A DNA stretch of 64,000 bases. Origin: Amphiura filiformis (lineage: Eukaryota; Echinodermata; Ophiuroidea; Amphilepidida; Amphiuridae). The DNA is taken from contig NW_027305501.1 in NCBI RefSeq assembly GCF_039555335.1, positions 911,501-975,500 on the forward strand, given 5' to 3'. The stretch's first letter is position 1, and every line of letters starts with the position of its first letter. Below, piece after piece: positions 1 to 10,271 of this stretch. The translations under genes and the position numbers were made by a program. The notes below the pieces were generated by a model. The model was not told the DNA's origin and ran no database searches. It worked only from the letters and a program-made list of their open reading frames with translations.

Positions 1-22
1 ACCTTCGACCTCTTTTATATTA

Positions 23-656
23 GTGCGCCACATGATCCCAATTAGCTGTTGCTTGTTCTTTGTCTACTGGTCGCCAAAGAAGCTAGACGATGAAAAATAA
101 AATTGGGATCTTGTTGGCGCATCTTTTTGTGATGCAGTAAAAAGCCCACATTGTGCAGCGAGTGGGAAAAAGAGGTCAAATTGACCTCCAAAATGAGGCT
201 AAGTCCATTTTCAAAAAATCAGAAAAATATGAAGATCAAGAGATCCCAAGCTAATTTTTTCAGTTCTTGCAGAGAATTACCTCTTCTTTGATGAAATCCT
301 ATTCGAGAGTCAGGTGACGCTATGCCAATAAATACAGGCGCAAAAATGTGCGAAAATAGGAAATTTTGACCTTTGACCTCTGTTAACTCTGTGCGCCAAC
401 GAAATCCCAAAAAATTTTTGCTGAAAAATGAAACTTGCCATGGAGGTCTTTAATTTCAAACTTGTTCGGACTTGGGATCTTGATGGCGCCGCCCGTTATG
501 ATGCTTTGAAGTTTGCACGAGGCGCTTTCATCAAATCATTGATTTGTTGATTTTGTGCGCCATCAAGATCCCAATTTTTTTTTCTTGATTTTTGTAATGT
601 AACCATTTGGTACTTTAAAAAAATGCAAAATGCAGGTTGGGATGATGATGGCGCAC
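23..656. repeat. Three head-to-head cassettes of a 20-bp inverted motif
   Basis: The motif GTGCGCC(N)6ATCCCAA occurs on the plus strand at 23-43, 391-412 and 555-577. It occurs inverted at 101-122, 472-490 and 636-656. Each plus copy is followed by its inverted partner about 80 bp later, giving three cassettes of about 100 bp. The DNA between cassettes is unremarkable and no credible gene is present. It could be a decayed foldback element or a satellite seed. Confidence 0.6.
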
Positions 657-844
657 GATGTTATGCACCTCCAAAGTTTACCATTTGAAAGTAAGGCTCA
701 GAGAGGCTGAAATTTCAAGAATTTTTTCAAGTTGAACGAGGGCGCTGTGCACGCCATATTTTACATGTGAGTTGTTGGTGCTAATATGTACCAAAATTAT
801 TTTTTAGAGACAATTCTATTTTTTTTTTGTATCGCAAACCGCAT

Positions 845-2112
845 ATAATGGGAGATTGGTTTTAAGTATTATCAACAGTGCCCAAGAGAATGACAAGAAA
901 TCGGACATCCACGTATGGAAATATGTCGACTACCTGACCGTAGGTGCAAGGAGGGCCATGGCAAACCTAGTAAGATCCAGAAAAGCCTGGACTCGTTGCG
1001 CCAATGGACTGTTGATAATCAGATGATGCTCAATCCTACAAAATGTCAGGTCATGCAAGTCCATTTTGGTAGAAAACCTGCTCCCAACGTGGAAGTCCGT
1101 ATTTCTAGTCAGAATCTTGTGGTTGTTGATAAGGTCAAACTACTTGGAGTTATCATTGATAAGGATTTGAAGTGGGAGGGTCAGGTAAATACAATGTACA
1201 CTAAGGCCAACAGAAAGCTGTTCATGCTCAGAAAACTGAAAGGAGCCGGGCTTGACAAAGAAGATCTCCTTACCGTTTACAAAGGTTATGTCCGCCCATG
1301 TCTAGAGTATGCTGCACCACTCTGGAGTGCTGGCCTCACTCAGCAGCAGGTGAACCACCTTGAGAAGATTCAGAAGCGTGTATGCCGTTGCATCCTTTCA
1401 TCAGATTATACAACCTACTCTGATGCATTGGAAGTCCTCAACCTTCAATCTCTTGTGGACCGCAGAATTCATATCTGCAAGGAATTTGCTATCAAAGCTA
1501 GCAGCTCTGAAAGATTCTCAAGGTGGTTCCCCTGCTCTAAGTTCAGATCAAGTATGCAACTCCGAAACAAGCAAAATTCAAACCATACCGATTCAAAACT
1601 GACCGATTCAAGAACAGCCCACTGCCCTATCTTACCAGTCTTTTAAATGAACTACCCTCCTATACTTCCTAAATTACTAATTTTTGTTGTGCTAGCTGCA
1701 TTATTTTCATCCGTGTCCTTTAACTTTTATTAAAGTGCAGTTTAATAGCTTGTATATTCTCAGTAAAAACCTTTCACCAAAACAGTGTGCAATATTCATG
1801 TATCATTATAAAATTCAATCAATATGAAAGTTTTTTTGTGTGCAATAATTGAGCTCCCTACCAGTGCACTACTCTTACCTCTTTGACTTTTTATGAATTT
1901 GATTTAAATTGTGTTTTTATAATTCCTTTTTTTTTTATATATGTTTTTTTGATGTAGTAATATATTACTTTGAAATTGTACATAGATATATATTTTTATG
2001 TTGTATTAATTAATGTGTAAATTTTGATGTTTATAAATTGTAAATTGTGTCGCAATTCAGTGTTTTAATACTGCTATGACATTTAATAAAATATACCTGA
2101 ATATACCTGAAA
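845..2112 (+). mobile_element. 5'-truncated non-LTR retrotransposon (CR1/L2-like)
   Basis: This holds the C-terminal half of a reverse transcriptase, about 450 bp of AT-rich 3' UTR, an AATAAA signal near 2083 and a short tail of two direct ATATACCTGA copies (2091-2110). Loss of the 5' part and a short-repeat tail are typical of dead CR1/L2-type LINE copies. The exact clade is inferred from the thumb-domain pattern only. Confidence 0.8.
913..1646 (+). pseudogene. LINE reverse transcriptase fragment, frameshifted
   Basis: The fragment covers the catalytic palm motif and the thumb of a non-LTR reverse transcriptase. In one frame, codons before and after 913 read INSAQEN...VWKYVDYLTVG, which matches the family YVDD box except that the second Asp is Tyr. 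The reading frame then shifts between about 945 and 985. It continues as SLRQWTVDNQMMLNPTKC, followed by VKLLGVIIDKDLKW and YVRPCLEYAAPLWSAG, the conserved thumb region, and ends at 1646. The longest open frame begins at an ATG at 915, but that start is out of frame with the catalytic box and is not real. The mutated catalytic residue and the frameshift mean the protein is inactive. The family would drive target-primed reverse transcription. Confidence 0.85.
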
Positions 2113-2117
2113 TATTA

Positions 2118-2750
2118 GTATGAACGTTTGGACAGTATTTATTGTGGGACATTAGAGCACATCAGACATCGAATTGCATTCTGAATACGAAGAATGTCCT
2201 TCTGATATATCAAATAATTTTGATTTTTGAAATTAATGTAATACACATTTTATGGCAAATCATTAAAAATTCATATTTTTGATATTTAACAGTACTCGAA
2301 GTAAACTTTATAAATCTGATGATTTATACTTAACGTGTATGTAGGTGGAATGAAAAGATGACGATCAATTGAAAATTTTGACCTTTCGTATTGAAGATAT
2401 GGATTTTTTTTCCCAAAACACCAACAAAAATTAGGTCTTTTTGAGAAAAAATCCATATCTTCAATATGAAAGGTCAAAATTTTCAATTGATCGTCAGCTT
2501 TTCCTCCCAGCTACATACACTTTAAGAATATATCATTAGATTTATAAAATTTACTTCAAGGACTGTTATATATCAAAAATTTGAAAAATATCAAATTTTG
2601 ATAATTTGTCATAAAACTTGTATTATATCGTGATTTTCAAAAAATGAAAATTATTTGATATCAGAAAGACATGCTTCGTATTCAGAATGCAATTCGATAT
2701 GTCTGAGGTGCTCTCATGTTCCATAAAAAATACTGTCGAAACGCTCATTC
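2118..2750. repeat. 633-bp hairpin (foldback) MITE
   Basis: The two halves are nearly perfect inverted copies. The outer arm GTTTGGACAGTATT near 2126 faces AATACTGTCGAAAC near 2730-2743. The symmetry runs inward to a loop near 2413-2443, which lies between two copies of a segment around AAATTTTCAATTGATCGTC. It directly follows the LINE tail. The small ORF inside is an artefact of the palindrome. Confidence 0.8.
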
Positions 2751-2821
2751 CAGATCCCTTAAACAATGGCAATACCTTTAATTTATGTTAAACTAAAATT
2801 ACCAAAAGGCAATTTTATTTT

Positions 2822-2972
2822 TGATTGGCGTAACCTGACCGACCCTAAAAGTAGGCCCGACCCTGACTTTTTTGCTTATTTAAAAAAGAAATTTAAATTA
2901 AATTAAAAAAAAAGAAAAAAAGTAAAAAAAAATCCCTAACTACCTACCCTAATTTTTATGTTACGCCAATCG
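2822..2972. repeat. Short inverted-repeat element
   Basis: GATTGGCGTAAC at 2823-2834 is matched by GTTACGCCAATC at 2960-2971. The interior is purine-rich A/T DNA with two CGACCCT words. The size and form suit a small MITE. No target duplication is clear. Confidence 0.5.
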
Positions 2973-3009
2973 AATTTTTTTTTAGGCCTAATCAATAAAT
3001 GGAGAAATT

Positions 3010-3328
3010 TGTTCTGTGTATTTTGATACCTCCATTGGCATGATGCAACTCCATTTTCTCAAATTTTATACCAATTTGAATGAAAAAAGAGAGCATTTCA
3101 AAAGTGACAAAATTTAAAGACTTCTTTCTCGAAACGAGCTTTATTTTGTTTATGAGCACGGCCAGTGTTGATCTGTCACGCTGTAATGAGGCAGTTAAAA
3201 TAGCCCATCAGAATCTTCAATGAGGAAATACCGCAATTTGTCACTTTGAAATGCTGTCTTTTTCCATTCAAATTGGTATTTTAGTAATCGCATTGTGCCG
3301 AATGAAGTATCAAAATATGCAGAATCTA
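3010..3328. repeat. Foldback element with ~100-bp arms
   Basis: The left arm, beginning TTCTGTGTATTTTGATAC and including ACCAATTTGAATG and GCATTTCAAAAGTGAC, recurs inverted at 3220-3328. The two arms flank about 100 bp of unique sequence. Confidence 0.6.
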
Positions 3329-3435
3329 TCTATCTTTTGATTATTTTATTTGGTAATTTACGTTGAGTGTCTGTAAGATAATGCTTTTATTCAAAGTGTA
3401 TGGATACTTTCCGCGTTCGGTACATAAGATCTAAC

Positions 3436-3998
3436 TAGGCCCCGGCAAAAAACGCAATTTTTAAAGGCAAAAAACGAGATATAAAAAAATAAAAAGCGAG
3501 ATTTACCCCAAATTTGCTTTAAAAACCGAGATTTTCCCGGAAAATCGCCGCCAAAAATAGAAAAATACCTGAATATTAAAAACAAAATACTGCCCTCTGG
3601 AAGTCCAAGCCGTCCAATGTATGTAAACATGTGCCGATTCACCGATCGAAGGATGAAAAACGTAAACAGAAGTTCAAGTATTTCCACCTCAATATGTTGT
3701 TTACATAATAAATCCTTTCTCAGTTTAATAAATTTAACTATAAACTACTACAATTTAGTATTCAATTACCTTGACATGACATTTTAGAGACCAATTAAGA
3801 ACTGAAACTACACACCGGTGAGTGCATTTTAAGCTTACTTGATGACATGAATTGTCAACACGGCATGGAACTCAATGATTTTCGGAAGTTTTTACAGCCT
3901 TAAACACCTTGTTTTATTGTTTGTAATTTAGCGAGATAATTACTCAATAGCGAGAATTGCGGCGAGAAAACCGAGATTGCGTTTTTTGCCGGGGCTTA
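3436..3998. mobile_element. hAT-type non-autonomous transposon, 8-bp TSD GATCTAAC
   Basis: The termini are TAGGCCCCGGC on the left and GCCGGGGCTTA on the right, and the inverted homology continues through CAAAAAACGCAAT. Perfect 8-bp direct repeats GATCTAAC flank it at 3428-3435 and 3999-4006. An 8-bp duplication is the hAT signature. The 563-bp interior has scattered CGAGAT words and no transposase. ORFs inside it are spurious. Confidence 0.85.
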
Positions 3999-4199
3999 GA
4001 TCTAACCCAATGCTAATTAAGTACAGCTATCAAATTTCATTGAATCAAGTAAGCTACCCTTTCTCCCGTCCTTTCTGCATTATAGACGGTCAATACAAAC
4101 ACTTCCAACTGCAATAGGAGGTCCCTGGGTCAACCATGTCTAAATTCCACTGGTTTGCCTTCATGGGTTTAAACATCGATTACTATAGGGTAGCGAAAG

Positions 4200-4559
4200 C
4201 GGCCCTCGAATTAACCCACGGCACACATGGCATTTTGCCGTGGGTGCCCAACACCACTGCCGTAATGCCCTCAATATATGTCCTTTACCCAAGGCAGTCA
4301 CTTGCCGTGCCCTCTAATGAAGTTGCCGTCGGTGCCCCAGCCCTGCCCCTTCATTATAAAATAATCTATCTATGTTTGTGTGTGTTTTCTTCACTTTTGA
4401 GAAATTACCTTGGTGCCCTTCTCAAATTTTCAAAAGTTGCCCACTTGAAATATTACAAATTGCTGTGCTGCCTTGCCTTTTCAGTTAAAATCCAAGGCAA
4501 TTATCAACATGCCCTAAAAAAAGTTGCCGTGCCCCTTCAGATCCTTAATTCGAGGGCTG
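4200..4559. mobile_element. hAT-type MITE, 8-bp TSD AGCGAAAG
   Basis: The inverted ends are CGGCCCTCGAATTAA and TTAATTCGAGGGCTG. Perfect 8-bp duplications AGCGAAAG lie at 4192-4199 and 4560-4567. The interior repeats TTGCCGTG and GCCC words. An open frame across 4136-4600 runs through both ends of the element, so it is not a gene. Confidence 0.9.
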
Positions 4560-4653
4560 AGCGAAAGCGAGGTCAAAATGGTATTATAATGATTTTATAA
4601 TCATGTCATACCCTTCTTGACCTCGCTTTCATTATCTTAATATTTTATATCAC

Positions 4654-4843
4654 CTCTATTCGTGAACCTACCAGAATTTGGAAGCCCTCCATTGAGCATG
4701 GGCTTTGCACTGGGTTCGCCGCCATGTTGCTCATGACTGTATGTCGATGAGACGGGGTACACTGGACTGCCGTTGATGTGCGGCTGCAGGTATTTGCTGA
4801 TGGTACTTCTGGCGACCGCCTGTTGCAAGTTACGGTGCCGGTC
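4654..4843 (-). CDS. Probable internal exon of the LATS/Warts gene
   Basis: This is a GC-richer island in AT-rich DNA. On the minus strand a polypyrimidine tract ending in CAG precedes 4843, and a GTGATA donor follows 4654. The 190-nt exon starts in phase 0 and reads DRHRNLQQAVARSTISKYLQ, then a Ser/Pro/Gly/His-rich stretch (residues about 22-63) ending at FTNR in phase 1. The low-complexity hydrophilic composition suits the disordered linker of LATS kinases after the N-terminal conserved region. The upstream LATS exon at 16617 ends in phase 0, so the two are phase-compatible. I see no UBA-domain exon between them. Either one was missed or it is absent. The exon itself is well supported; its assignment to LATS is inference. 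Confidence 0.55.
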
Positions 4844-4867
4844 CTGTAAAGAAAAAAAATCAACACC

Positions 4868-6009
4868 GTATTAATTTTAGTAGGCCTATTAGAGAAATAT
4901 AACAGCAGAAATGGGCTACACGATTCATGGATGGACTTTAACTGAACTAGGGAAAAATGATTATTCCAGGCACATCAAATAAAAGCTTGTTCCTTGGGTA
5001 CCATAAGATTTTTAACCCTATCTCATAGTAACAGAATATAAATCTTCTTGATATTTCAGCATCCAAATAGGGAACAAATGCATTCCAAACACATTCAGAA
5101 TTTCACCCTACAATATGTTAAATTATAGAAGTTGTCAATATGAAGTCATTTTTGGCTATCTTGAGGGGGAAATCAATACAATTTACCTTTCAAGCAAAAA
5201 CAATTATGACAATAAAGGGAAAATTTGTGCAACCATATCAAAGCTCTTTCAAAGCAGGGGTTCAAATTCACAATCAATCAACCTGTTTAAGTTCTCGCGA
5301 AGGGCTTTTGCAAGAACCAAAATATTGAGAAAAACAGACAAAATCTTAAGGCTGTCACCACTTTTCCCTCATGTACCTGGCCATAATTATTTTTGCAGTT
5401 TTTCTGACAAGACAATGCATGTCGCTTTCACTACCCTTTCATGACAATGCTCTACCTTTAAAAAACTAGTTCTAAGCCCATGGGTTTCCATTCGTGATAT
5501 GTATACCTTTTTTCCCAACATTTCAGAATTATATTTAAATCATATTTCTGTTGCAAGTAAAAGAGGTAAAATGTAACACAACATACGATCTGAGACCTGG
5601 AAGCTTAGGAGGACCAATTTTGGTTCTCGTAGTTGTAATCCAGTGAGAACCTTAAGGAGAACCGGTTCTCAGGTTCTTGTCTAATTCAAATCCCTGAAAA
5701 GGCTGACATGTGACGGCCTCTTTAGCTTCTAGAATGCTCAGTTTTTCTGTGTGCACAGTGAGCTGTGAAGCAGTCTAGTCATACTATGCATGGCTGGCTG
5801 GTTAGGCCATCTTAATTAAATCCTGTGTCTCAAAGCTTGTGAGAACAAGTATTTTGTGCAAAAAAGTATCAATATTGCAAATGTTGGAATAGTAGACAAA
5901 TAAAAGTCACTGCAGCTGCTACAAACTATTATTTTTCTCTTTTATTATTTTTGTGTCTAAAATTTGCGATAAAATCAGAAACTTATGATCAAATACAAAT
6001 TTTGAGTTG
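4868..6009. other. LATS intron, no gene seen
   Basis: AT-rich intronic sequence. A hAT-like terminus (CAGGGGTTCAAATT, 5255) and an inverted one (AATTCAAATCCCTG, about 5684) occur here, but their flanks do not match, so no element is called. GGTTCTC words cluster at 5620-5675. Confidence 0.5.
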
Positions 6010-6017
6010 GCCTCATA

Positions 6018-6184
6018 CAGGGCTTAAAATAAAGATTTCAGATCCAGGGGCAATTTTGGGTGCTTTTGTGAAAATATTGCCCCTGGACTATACAAATATA
6101 CACAGTTCTGTTTCAGAACCAGGGGCATTTTGCCTTTTAGCAGGGGGTAAATCTGTCCCTTGCTCCTGCTTATTTCAAGCCCTG
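6018..6184. mobile_element. hAT-type MITE, TSD GCCTCATA/C
   Basis: The ends are CAGGGCTTAAAATAA and TTATTTCAAGCCCTG. The 8-bp flanks GCCTCATA (6010-6017) and GCCTCATC (6185-6192) match at 7 of 8 positions. The 167-bp interior contains several AGGGGCA words. It sits in the LATS intron. Confidence 0.85.
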
Positions 6185-6192
6185 GCCTCATC

Positions 6193-7685
6193 TTCTACGC
6201 TCAACAAGAACCACCCCAACTTGTTACAGACAACACACAACCAAGAAAAGCTAGACATATTATGTATAGACAACACACAAACAAGAACACCCGACTTGTC
6301 TCAGACAACACACAAACAAGAACAGAGACAGTAGGCCATTCTAAATTGCAAAATCATTATAAATTGTCTGAATTTGTCTGTAAATAAAATGACTCTAAAT
6401 TATGTCAACAATTACTTCAGCCTTTGCCGACTCTAAGGCCCACATGTATACAGTAGCTGAAATAATGATTACATAATCTAGACCAAAAGGTACAGTAAAT
6501 ATTTGTGTTTATTTTCCTCAGGTAAACACAATTAGCATCTATTTCAATGACTTTATGCATTGTATCTTGATTCGTGATGCAGAGCAAGAAAGCCCAGTAA
6601 AGGCAACCCTGACAGTCATCATCAGTCCTTTCATCCTTTCCACCTTCCATCACAATCCATACCCGAAACAAAAGGCCACATAATACTGCCATTCCTCCCA
6701 ATGAAATTCCACAGCTCAGGCCCAGACATGTTGCAACTATTTATCTGAATAGATTTGCATCAATAATCTAACTACTTCTGTCAATACCAATCCATATGAT
6801 AAGCAGTTTAAATGGACACTGAACAAAAGCGGGCTTTGATCTCTCTCATAACACTAACTGACCAGTGGGGCCATAATTGACCGAGTGATATCTGGTCAGG
6901 AATGTCAGGACTGTTTACTTCCATAAATAGCTTGTTTACACCTGAAATTAATGTAGGCAATGCAATCACTTACATAAATATGGCATGCTTTTATTTTATA
7001 GCACCGGTACCTCCCGGATTTCCAAGTACTTACCGCTACAAATATAGGCCTTCATGCTTACACAAGCGCTGTGCTTTGAGGGCTTCAAAGCACTTTATAC
7101 TATTCTGTGCTACATTTTTGTAGGCATACATTTTGTACTTGTGGCCTACATTAGAGAGATAGGACAGCCTGACTCTAGCGATACATGGTCAATGCAGCTG
7201 CTGAATCATTGATGATAAATTAGTAGGCCTACAGTGTACTGTACATTGATTTTCAAATAACCATGGGTATTGGGTAGAATAAAATAAATTCCTATCTTCA
7301 CCTTTGGACTACATGTTGCCACAAATAACAACTTACTTTTGCATCAGTGACCAACCTGTTCCTAAAAATATGCAACCCCATCATTGATTAGTTTTAAAGA
7401 GCAAGCATGCATAAACTTAAACCGCTTATAATTATTGTGACCACCAATTTAGTGCACACAGCTGAGCATGAAGAATGTTACGGTATCCCAGATAGCAGCG
7501 ATTCATTGCCCTGTATCGATATACACTATACCTACAGTGTTCAGTTCCGAATTCCAGATGGTGACTGCACATTCAACATGCGGAAGATATTCACCTGTAC
7601 GATTTCCACCTAGCCCTTGAAGTTCCATATTAGACCTAATTAGCACTCTCCCTTTAATAAGAGCCCCCCCCCTACCCCTGAGTGT
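6193..7685. other. LATS intron, no gene called
   Basis: Three degenerate GACAACACACAA(C/A)CAAGAA copies lie at 6230-6322. The rest is unique AT-rich DNA. A plus-strand open stretch near 7460-7613 has a Cys-rich reading and a CACAG before it, but too little supports it as an exon. Confidence 0.4.
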
Positions 7686-7916
7686 AAGTTTGGCATTCTC
7701 GGGTACCAGTACCCTACCGTGGTTTCACAACCCGAATGGTTAAAGAGTCAGCATTGGGTTACGAGGATTTTTTGCCAAGTTAAATATTTCATTTTTGGTT
7801 TCGAGTGTCCATCTAGAGCCTTTTTTTTATTACACTGTACTCAATTTCGGTACCCGATCACCCGCCTCAAAAATGTGTCGGACACCGGTACAAAATAACC
7901 CGAGAATGCCAGGCTT
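7686..7916. repeat. Inverted-repeat MITE (GGCATTCTCGGGT ends)
   Basis: AAGTTTGGCATTCTCGGGT at the left is matched by ACCCGAGAATGCCAGGCTT at the right. The 231-bp element has no coding capacity. The flanks share a GAGTG word but no clean duplication. Confidence 0.65.
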
Positions 7917-8274
7917 ACTTGAGTGACATCTATCTAGGCACCTCTTTTCAATGTACCTGTACTTAATTCCACCCAGGGTTCGCAGGTGGAAAAAAACATG
8001 GTAGTTGTTTTTTTCTGCTTGGCAAAAGAACTTTTTGCCAGTTTAGCTATCCCACACTTGAAATTTTTGGTGTACAAATTGGCACAATATTTACTGTCCT
8101 TTTTGTTTACATGCTTTCAGTACCTTGAACTTACATGTCAAATAACAAGGTTTGTGTAGCCTTTCAGCTCAACTTCAAGGTCCTACAGGTAAACATGTAC
8201 ATGCACAATGTATGCAAAACCATGAACATGATGAACAATCATAATAAGCCAGGGCCAGGCGGGTAAAGGTATTT

Positions 8275-8540
8275 TGCGAGTTGCGAGTTGCGAGTTCGAG
8301 TTGCGAGTTGCGAGATGCGAGTTGAAAATCTGCGAGTTGCGAGTTGAAATTTGCGAGTTGCCAAGGGCAGTTGCGAGTTGATTTGCGAGTTGGTATTTGC
8401 GAGTTGCCAGTTGGGAGTTGATTTGCGAGTTGCGAGTTGCCATTTGCGAGTTGAAATTTGCGAGTTCCAAGTTGAAATTTGCAAGTTGCGAGTTGAAATT
8501 TGCGAGTTGTGAGTTTACATTTGCGAGTTCTTCCAAGTTG
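8275..8540 (+). repeat. GCGAGTT minisatellite array
   Basis: Degenerate head-to-tail copies of GCGAGTT alternate with longer units GCGAGTTGAAATTT. The opposite-strand reading gives a false protein rich in NSQLA. It is the inverse of the array at 10036-10271. Confidence 0.9.
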
Positions 8541-10035
8541 CTAATTTGTCAAATTTTTACAGAAATAGTTTTACCCCTATTGGAACTAGACCTTCATTGC
8601 CTGTGCTCTAGTTGCATGCACAACGTTGGACATACGTTGAGAGTTAAAAATACGACCATCATCTATGATTCCCTGTTCAAAGCATACCTCAAGCTCAACC
8701 ACATTATAGTGTTTGATTATTTTCAATTATATAATGAGATGTAGTGGGGTATCAAAATTTCCAGGCAAAGGGATAGAAAAGTTCAAGCATGTGCTAAGTA
8801 CTGTAAACATTGCTTAAATTGAACTGACTAATGTGATGTCAATTCCAAACAGTTTTTCTTCTCAAAATTAGACAAAATATAAATGTTCACCAGTTTTGTT
8901 ACAAAAGAGAGCAGTCCTGAGAGAGTAGTGAGCTTTTTAAACAGAAGAGAAACACACATTGTAGCTGTATACACTAAAAAAAGTAAAAATTAAAAAAAAA
9001 AAAAAAATTAAAATAAATAAATGTTGGTGATTTAATGTGTGCTTCAGCTAGGCATGACCTGATGATCAGCACACTTCAACAATTCCGCTAACATAGAATA
9101 TATCAGAATATTTACGCTTCACCAAGTGCGCAACTGATGCGCAGGTACTGCCAGTGACTTATATTGTGATTACCCCCAGCAGCTCCCCATTTTACACCTG
9201 GGTGGAGTAAAGCAATTGGGAATTAAGCTATCTTGTTAAACGAGTCTGGCTTGAACCTGCAATCTTTCGATTATGATGCTCTCACCCGAACCATGGGGTC
9301 ACTGTGCTTCCCATACACTATACATAAATAGGATTGGTTCAAATTCATCTCTATTTGGAGTCTTTGATATAATGTTCATAACTTTAATTTTGAACATGGG
9401 CTCAAACTTGGCTCAGACTTTGGAGTCCGGACTCTGATACAAAAGGACTCAGACTTGGCTCGGACTCAAATTCGAATCGACTCGGCTCGACTCAGACGAG
9501 GTAGACTCGGGCACAAGTCTAGGTAATTTATAACCTGTTTGTGCAGATGTGAGAGAATCAATGATGCATGACACCACTAGAGTTCTTTCCTGTTATAGGC
9601 CTATATGTAGCACAGGCTCTGTGATGTACTCTGATAGCTATGATGATCCAAGATATATTCTACCAATAGCAGCCCTCGCTAAGCTCGGTGCTCGCTTCAC
9701 TCACAACCAAGATGAACGCAACCCATCTTGATAGTATACTACTAAAACAACAGAGCCCGAAAGTAGTGCTACACAATGTGTACTTGTAAAACATCACCCC
9801 AAAGTCACCTGCAACTTTAACTTCAAAGATATCGGCCTATCATACATGTATCATAAGGAGAAATATTTTCAAAGCAACTGTCAATACACTCATGTGCATG
9901 TAGTCTTTAATTAAATGCCCATATAAGTAATCTAATTAAGGTGATGTGATTTCATTTCAGAATGTGAAGAATATTATGTTGACATGTGTTGAATTTGTGA
10001 ACAACACTGCAAATCATCTCGAAACTCTTCTTAGC
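8541..10035. other. DNA between the two inverted minisatellites
   Basis: AT-rich sequence with a degenerate GACTC/GGCTC tract at 9395-9525 and an A-rich run near 8990-9010. A TTTTACAG at 8553-8560 is followed by 60 open codons, and a TTTCAG at 9955-9960 by a short open stretch. Neither is recognisable as a protein. Confidence 0.4.
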
Positions 10036-10271
10036 AACTCGCAAAATTTCAACTCACAACTCGCAAATTTCAACTCGAACTCGCAAATTTCAACTCGCAA
10101 ATGTCAACTCGCAACTCGCAAAACCAACTCGCAACTTCCTTTGACAACTCGCAAAATTCCAACTTGCAACTCGCAAATTTCAACTTGCATCACGCAACTC
10201 ACAAATCCAACTCGCACCCCGCATCTCGCAACTCGCACTCGCAACTCACAACTCGCAACTCGCAACTCGCA
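10036..10271 (-). repeat. AACTCGC minisatellite array, inverse of the 8275 array
   Basis: This is the same unit family as 8275-8540 but in opposite orientation (CAACTCGCAA and CAACTCGCAAATTT). GGGCCAGGC words flank the outer sides of both arrays, so the pair may be the subterminal repeats of one decayed element of about 2 kb. Confidence 0.85.

Noticed and set aside
2286-2486. Minus-strand ORF of 66 codons
   Set aside because: It spans the loop of the 2118-2750 palindrome; its sequence is explained by the hairpin.
4136-4600. Plus-strand ORF of 154 codons
   Set aside because: It crosses both boundaries and both TSDs of the hAT MITE 4200-4559, so it is chance.
5255-5697. Possible hAT element with CAGGG ends
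   Set aside because: The two ends resemble each other but the 8-bp flanks (TTTCAAAG, AAAAGGCT) differ.
6417-6701. Hydrophobic minus-strand ORF resembling a membrane segment
   Set aside because: No convincing splice sites or family pattern; AT-rich DNA often gives hydrophobic frames.
8183-8536. NSQLA-repeat protein on the minus strand, and its counterpart at 9946-10362
   Set aside because: Translation of the GCGAGTT minisatellite; no independent coding evidence.
8275-10271. CRISPR-like array
   Set aside because: Eukaryotic context, units contiguous without unique spacers.
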